From an uncultured Duncaniella sp. (GTDB taxonomy: Bacteria > Bacteroidota > Bacteroidia > Bacteroidales > Muribaculaceae): a stretch of DNA of 64,000 nt. Below, one piece after another: positions 60,166-64,000 of the stretch (its first letter is position 1; each line of letters opens with the position of its first letter). The notes under the pieces were generated by a model. The model saw only the letters and a list, made by a program, of their open reading frames with translations, searched no databases and was not told the origin of the DNA. A program made the position numbers and the translations under genes. The stretch is taken from positions 276,870 through 340,869 of the forward strand of contig CAJUSW010000001.1 of NCBI GenBank assembly GCA_910589485.1. The letters are read 5' to 3'.

Positions 60166-61869
60166 ATGGCTAACTTTTATACAGATAATCCCGATCTCAA
60201 GCACCATCTTACCCATCCTCTGATGGAGAAGATCGTGGCCTTGAAAGAACGCAACTATAGCGACGCCGAGAAGTACGACTACGCACCTCTCGACTATACC
60301 GACGCTCAGGACAGCTACGACAAAGTCCTGGAGATCGTAGGCGAGATATGCGGCGACATCATCGCCCCCAACGCCGAGAGCGTTGACCATGACGGCCCCT
60401 CGGTGGCCGACGGTCGCGTGACCTATGCTCCCGCCACCCAGGTGAACCTCGACGCCTGCCGCAAAGCCGGCCTCATGGGCATGGCAATGCCCCGCCGTTA
60501 CGGAGGTCTCAACTTCCCCATCACCCCCTATATCATGGCCGCCGACATCGTGAGCCGTGCCGACACCGGTTTCGAGAACCTGTGGGGACTTCAGGACTGT
60601 GCCGAGACCATCTATGAGTTTGCCGACGAGGATCAGAAACAGCGTTTCATCTCACGCGTATGCCAGGGCGAAACCATGTCGATGGACCTCACCGAGCCCG
60701 ATGCCGGATCGGACCTCCAGAGCGTGATGCTCAAGGCCACCGAACAGCCCGACGGCACATGGCGCCTCAACGGTGTGAAGCGTTTCATCACCAACGGTGA
60801 TTCGGATATCCACCTGGTGCTCGCCCGCTCCGAGGCCGGAACCAAGGACGGCCGTGGCCTGTCGATGTTCATCTACGACAAGCGCGACGGTGGCGTGAAT
60901 GTGCGCCGCATCGAGAACAAGATGGGTATCAAGGGATCGCCCACCTGCGAGCTGACCTACAAGGATGCCAAGGCCGAGCTGTGCGGATCGCGCCGTCTGG
61001 GCCTCATCAAGTATGTGATGGCCCTTATGAACGGTGCCCGTCTCGGCATCGCCGCCCAGAGCGTGGGTGTGAGCGAACTCGCCTACCGCGAGGCACTGGC
61101 ATATGCCCGCGACCGCAAGCAGTTTGGCAAGGCTATCATCGAGTTCCCCGCCGTGTACGAGATGCTCTCGGTGATGAAAGGCAAGCTCGACGCATCGCGC
61201 TCGCTGCTGTATGAGTGCGCACGCTTCGTGGACATGTACAAGATCTACGACGACATCGCCAAGGAGCGCACCCTCACCCCCGAGGAGCGCAAGGAGTCGA
61301 AGTACTATTCCCGTCTGGCCGATGCGCTCACTCCGCTCGCCAAGGGCATGGGTAGCGAATATTGCAACCAGAATGCTTACGATTGTATCCAGATCCATGG
61401 CGGATCGGGCTTCATGAAGGATTACGCTTGCGAGCGCCTGTATCGCGATGCCCGCATCACCTCGATCTATGAGGGTACCACCCAGCTCCAGGTTGTGGCA
61501 GCTATCCGTCACGTGACCACCGGCACATATCTCAATCTCATCAATTCTTATCTTGAGGCTGAGGTTAAGCCCGAGTTGCAGAGCATCAAGGAGCGCATCC
61601 GCGTGATGGCCGATATGTATGCCAAGGCTGTAGAGCATGTCGGCAAGGTGGAGGATCAGGCTTACGGTGATTTCATGGCCCGTCGCCTCGTTGAGATGGC
61701 CGGTGTGACCATCATGAGCTGTCTGCTTCTCAACGATGCCCAGCGCAATGATTCGTTCCGTCGTTCGGCTGAGGTTTACCTGAACCTTGCACAGGCTGAG
61801 GTGACCAAGCATGCCGAGTTTATCAATACATTCTCACCTGAGAGTGTTGCGGAGTACAAGGTTCTATAG
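60166..61869 (+). CDS. Acyl-CoA dehydrogenase with C-terminal extension
   Basis: A 567-residue flavoprotein, longer than the usual 380. It has the acyl-CoA dehydrogenase segments SMDLTEPDAGSDLQ (FAD-binding), LNGVKRFITNGDSDIH, and RDRKQFGKAIIEFPAVYEML. The catalytic Glu is in ITSIYEGTTQLQ. About 110 extra C-terminal residues are helical, as in the long acyl-CoA dehydrogenase group. It oxidises an acyl-CoA to enoyl-CoA, or works in reverse as an electron sink, with EtfAB as partner. No thiolase, crotonase or hydroxyacyl-CoA dehydrogenase gene is nearby, so the substrate is open. The stop is followed directly by a repeat cluster. Confidence 0.92.
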   Translation: MANFYTDNPDLKHHLTHPLMEKIVALKERNYSDAEKYDYAPLDYTDAQDSYDKVLEIVGEICGDIIAPNAESVDHDGPSVADGRVTYAPATQVNLDACRKAGLMGMAMPRRYGGLNFPITPYIMAADIVSRADTGFENLWGLQDCAETIYEFADEDQKQRFISRVCQGETMSMDLTEPDAGSDLQSVMLKATEQPDGTWRLNGVKRFITNGDSDIHLVLARSEAGTKDGRGLSMFIYDKRDGGVNVRRIENKMGIKGSPTCELTYKDAKAELCGSRRLGLIKYVMALMNGARLGIAAQSVGVSELAYREALAYARDRKQFGKAIIEFPAVYEMLSVMKGKLDASRSLLYECARFVDMYKIYDDIAKERTLTPEERKESKYYSRLADALTPLAKGMGSEYCNQNAYDCIQIHGGSGFMKDYACERLYRDARITSIYEGTTQLQVVAAIRHVTTGTYLNLINSYLEAEVKPELQSIKERIRVMADMYAKAVEHVGKVEDQAYGDFMARRLVEMAGVTIMSCLLLNDAQRNDSFRRSAEVYLNLAQAEVTKHAEFINTFSPESVAEYKVL

Positions 61870-61871
61870 TT

Positions 61872-61971
61872 TAGTATAGAGTTTAAAGTATAGAGTATAG
61901 TGATTAGTTTGGAGGTCGGGATTTTGCCCTCTCCGCTAATCACTATACTCTATACTTTTCCCTCTATACTA
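61872..61971. repeat. Long TATAGAGTATAG palindrome, left copy
   Basis: The left arm reads TAGTATAGAG, AAAGTATAGAGTATAG, TGATTAG; the right arm is its near-perfect complement from CTAATCACTATA to CTCTATACTA. The loop contains a further GGAG/CTCC and GGG/CCC stem. It starts two bases after the acyl-CoA dehydrogenase stop. Confidence 0.85.
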
Positions 61972-61984
61972 ATTCGGACGGTGT

Positions 61985-62136
61985 AATTATAGGACGTCTT
62001 CGACGCCCATTTTACCTCCAATTTCATTTTCCCCACGCCTCACCCGATGCGCAAATCTGCCCTGGCGGGCGATTTGCTCTATCGGGTTCGTGGTGGGGCT
62101 ACGAGTACATCGCCGCTTCGCGGCTTAGTGGGTAGG
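61985..62136 (-). repeat. Structured intergenic repeat module, copy 3 (minus orientation)
   Basis: Read on the minus strand: CCTACCCACTAA, hairpin GCCGC-GAA-GCGGC, GATG, the palindrome of about 70 nt (62031-62099), GGGGAAAATGAAA, and GGGCGTCGAAGACGTCC. The first hairpin differs from copy 1 by compensated base changes in its stem. Confidence 0.85.
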
Positions 62137-62305
62137 AGTGCCTGCGGGAAGTTTGTGGTCGGGTTCGTGGTAGCCTACCATTTCATCGTCCCCTCGGGGC
62201 TTAGTGGGTAGAGCCTGCGGACAATTTGGTGGATAGGTGAGTGATGGTCTTTAATTTCATCGCACTAAAAATTTTCCCTCTATATTACCTTACCGCTATC
62301 CAAAA

Positions 62306-62446
62306 AGCCACGAAGTGGCGATGTAGTTGAAGCCCCACGCCTCACCCGATAGAGCAAATCGCCCGCCAGGGCAGATTTGCGCATCGGGTGAGGCGTGGGG
62401 AAAACGATTTTGTACGTAAATTGGGCGTCGAAGACGTCCTATAATT
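62306..62446 (+). repeat. Structured intergenic repeat module, copy 4
   Basis: Hairpin GCCAC-GAA-GTGGC (62307-62319), GATG, then a palindrome with perfect 18-bp outer arms (62333-62350 and 62383-62400) and inner GCAAATC/GATTTGC and GCCC/GGGC pairs, then GGGCGTCGAAGACGTCC (62423-62439). Confidence 0.88.
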
Positions 62447-62450
62447 TAAT

Positions 62451-62596
62451 TAGTATAGAGATTAAAGTATAGAGTATAGGGATTAGATATGGAGACTGGG
62501 GCCTTTCCCTCTCCGCTAATCACTATACTCTATACTTTAATCTCTATACTTTAAAAAGTACTTTAATCTCTATACTTCAGAAAATTCTCTATACTA
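62451..62596. repeat. Long TATAGAGTATAG palindrome, right copy
   Basis: Same organisation as the left copy, with the loop stem changed to GGAG..GGGG / CCC..CTCC. The right side carries extra units of CTTTAATCTCTATACTT. It ends four bases from the stop codon of the TlpA-like gene. Confidence 0.85.
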
Positions 62597-62600
62597 AACC

Positions 62601-63773
62601 CTACAATGCCTTAGAGAGGATGTCGGATACTTTTACGGGGTCGTGGCCGGCAAAGACGATCTTGCCGTCGCCATCGACAAGCACCATGAAGGGGATACCG
62701 CTGAAATGATAGGCAGCGGTCACGTCCTTGAAGTTTTCCTTAGGCACGCGGAGCTGGGTCCAGGCCATTTTCTCCTGATCCATGGCCTTGCGCCAGGCTG
62801 CATCGTCCTCATCTACGCTTGCCGCGATGATGTTGAGCTTGTCGCCATACTTCTCGTGAAGCTCGCGCACATGGGGGATGGCGGCGCGGCAGGGGCCACA
62901 CCATGAGGCCCAGAAATCAACCATAGTGTACTTGCCCTTTCCGGCATGAGCCGAGAAGTTGTGGGAGGTTCCCTCGGGATCCACAGCTACGAAATCGGCA
63001 AACTGCTGTCCGCGCATGAATTTACGGGCGTTCTCAACGGCCTTGGCAAGTGAATTGCTACGCACAGGCGAATTGTTGGCACACACTTTGGCCTTTATCT
63101 CATCGAGTTCGGCGCTGTCGTAGATGAAGGGGCTTCCGAGCGCCTGCTCCCACAACATTCCGCTGATATGGTAGGCGGGATGCTCGTTCATGAAAGCGGT
63201 CTTTACATCGTCGAGATTCTTCTCAGCTTCCTCAAACTGAGCTTTCAGTCTTGCCTTACCTTCGGGCGATTTGTCACGCTCCTCATCGATATACAGGTTG
63301 AAATGCGCTTGCTTGGCTTTGGCCTCAGCATCAAGTATGGTAGCACGATACTCAGCATATTCGCGCTGGGCCTCACCGCCATTTATGGTGACATTCTTGA
63401 GTTTATACAATCCTGACGGGCCGAAACAGAAACTCGGTGGCATACTATCAATATGGGCAACAGATACCTCCATGGGCATATTCTCGACCATAATCTCACA
63501 AATATGGCCCATTGCTCCATTGCCGGCAGGATTATCGAGACGTATCTCACAATAGGTGGGTTTGCCCACAGAACCGGTGATGGTGAACTGTCCGTCGGCA
63601 ACTGTGCCCTGGATGGCTTTCCAGTCATTTCCGGGGTGGGTGTCGCGGTTTATTAGTTCTACGCGGTGGCCGGCTTTGAGTCCGGGCACTTTGCCTGTGA
63701 TAGTGAATGTGCCCTGGGCCATGAGTGATCCCATGGCCATGAGGGCTACAATTGATAAGGATATTCTTTTCAT
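62601..63773 (-). CDS. TlpA-like thioredoxin with DUF4369-type N-terminal domain
   Basis: A 390-residue periplasmic protein with a signal peptide (about 1-19, ending GSLMAQ). Residues 20-130 resemble DUF4369 (GTFTITGKVPGLKAGHRVEL), followed by a helical, charged linker. The C-terminal thioredoxin domain (about 245-385) has the active site WASWCGPCRAAIPHV and the cis-Pro segment FSGIPFMVLVDGDGKI. The protein probably reduces disulphides or keeps cytochromes and other envelope proteins reduced. The stop is a TAG at 62601-62603, directly against a repeat cluster. Confidence 0.9.
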   Translation of the reverse strand: MKRISLSIVALMAMGSLMAQGTFTITGKVPGLKAGHRVELINRDTHPGNDWKAIQGTVADGQFTITGSVGKPTYCEIRLDNPAGNGAMGHICEIMVENMPMEVSVAHIDSMPPSFCFGPSGLYKLKNVTINGGEAQREYAEYRATILDAEAKAKQAHFNLYIDEERDKSPEGKARLKAQFEEAEKNLDDVKTAFMNEHPAYHISGMLWEQALGSPFIYDSAELDEIKAKVCANNSPVRSNSLAKAVENARKFMRGQQFADFVAVDPEGTSHNFSAHAGKGKYTMVDFWASWCGPCRAAIPHVRELHEKYGDKLNIIAASVDEDDAAWRKAMDQEKMAWTQLRVPKENFKDVTAAYHFSGIPFMVLVDGDGKIVFAGHDPVKVSDILSKAL

Positions 63774-63830
63774 AAATATATTAGATGTTTACTTTAGGAG
63801 GTGTTTTTAGACCAGAGAACTATAATTCTT
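63774..63830. repeat. Leader of the TlpA-like gene with a TTAGACCAGAGAAC unit
   Basis: A single TTTTTAGACCAGAGAACTA (from about 63804) precedes the tandem repeat. No clear promoter box of the Bacteroidetes type is seen here for the minus-strand gene. Confidence 0.5.
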
Positions 63831-64000
63831 AGACCAGAGAGCCAAAGGGCTATTGGTGAGATAATATCTTTGAGGCCTTTAATTTTGTTCTTTGGTTCTT
63901 TGGTCTGAATCTTGACCTTGTTTTTTAGACCAGAGAACCAAAGGACTATTGGTGAGATAATATCTTTGAGGCCTTTAATTTTGTTCTTTGGTTCTTTGGT
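63831..64000. repeat. 96-bp tandem repeat reaching the right edge
   Basis: The unit begins AGACCAGAGA at 63831 and again at 63927; the second copy is cut by the window end after 74 nt. The two differ at only a few positions (AGCCAAAGGGC versus AACCAAAGGAC). Within each unit, AGACCAGAGAACCAAAG can pair with CTTTGGTTCTTTGGTCT around a loop of about 40-50 nt. Confidence 0.85.

Larger units (their letters stand above)
61870..62598. repeat. 729-bp composite repeat cluster without a coding gene
   Basis: It fills the gap between two convergent genes and is bounded by inverted TTTAGTATAGAG / CTCTATACTAAA (61870-61881, 62587-62598). Inside, in order: a long palindrome (61872-61971), a structured module in minus orientation (61985-62136), an extra hairpin CCCC-TCG-GGGG (near 62190-62200) followed by CTTAGTGGGTAG, a structured module in plus orientation (62306-62446), and a second long palindrome (62451-62596). 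Confidence 0.85.

Noticed and set aside
63831..64000. Possible CRISPR array
   Set aside because: The repeat period is 96 bp and the whole period is conserved, so there are no unique spacers. No cas genes are seen in the window.

Overview
The window looks like a chromosomal segment of a gut Bacteroidales, most likely a Muribaculaceae (S24-7) relative. Three things suggest this. Promoters carry the Bacteroidetes -7 box TAnnTTTG with a TTG about 19-21 nt upstream (clear before tRNA-Ser, tRNA-fMet, tRNA-Glu, purL and an ECF sigma gene). Gene starts mostly lack Shine-Dalgarno sequences. The gene content is Bacteroidales-like: clpP-clpX-recQ, sppA-lpxK-punA-thiL, DUF6377 and DUF4369 proteins, and a rhamnoside-degradation operon. 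The genus and family are inferred, not proven.

Layout. 1-12252 is a long minus-strand housekeeping block: the start of an NADH dehydrogenase-like gene, ftsE, recQ, clpX, clpP, an RNA methyltransferase, a secreted low-complexity protein, thiL, punA, lpxK and sppA. 12379-16978 runs on the plus strand: mazG, a PD-(D/E)XK nuclease and an M16 protease. 18669-28733 is a five-gene minus-strand operon for rhamnose-containing glycans (GH65-like, DUF4450-like, GH106, GH105, aldo-keto reductase), without SusC/SusD in the window, followed at 29625-31199 by a DUF6377 regulator. 31491-38893 holds an ECF sigma factor, a membrane anti-sigma-like protein, a Spy/CpxP-like protein and a giant alpha-2-macroglobulin. 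After a Nudix gene and tRNA-Glu, the plus strand carries a META lipoprotein, an M24 peptidase, a CCA-adding-type enzyme, queD, queE, a 5'-nucleotidase, DUF486 and tRNA-Ser. Then come tRNA-fMet (minus), two rhomboids, an EEP phosphohydrolase, an M3 peptidase, purL, etfB-etfA and an acyl-CoA dehydrogenase. A TlpA-like thioredoxin lies on the minus strand near the right edge.

The most unusual content is a pair of paralogous 254-codon genes (17651-18415 and 47502-48266). They are about 95% identical in protein, with roughly 45 silent codon changes against 13 replacements by hand count, and they share structured flanks. The proteins resemble the ATPase domain of phage large terminases, but every catalytic motif is replaced, so they may be domesticated pseudo-terminases. 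Their flanks belong to a wider family of structured intergenic repeats: GAA-triloop hairpins with covarying stems, a roughly 70-nt palindrome, and long palindromes built from TATAGAGTATAG. A third cluster without the gene lies at 61870-62598. All three clusters sit between convergent transcription units. Related TAGACCAGAG repeats, including a 96-bp tandem repeat, lie at the right edge.
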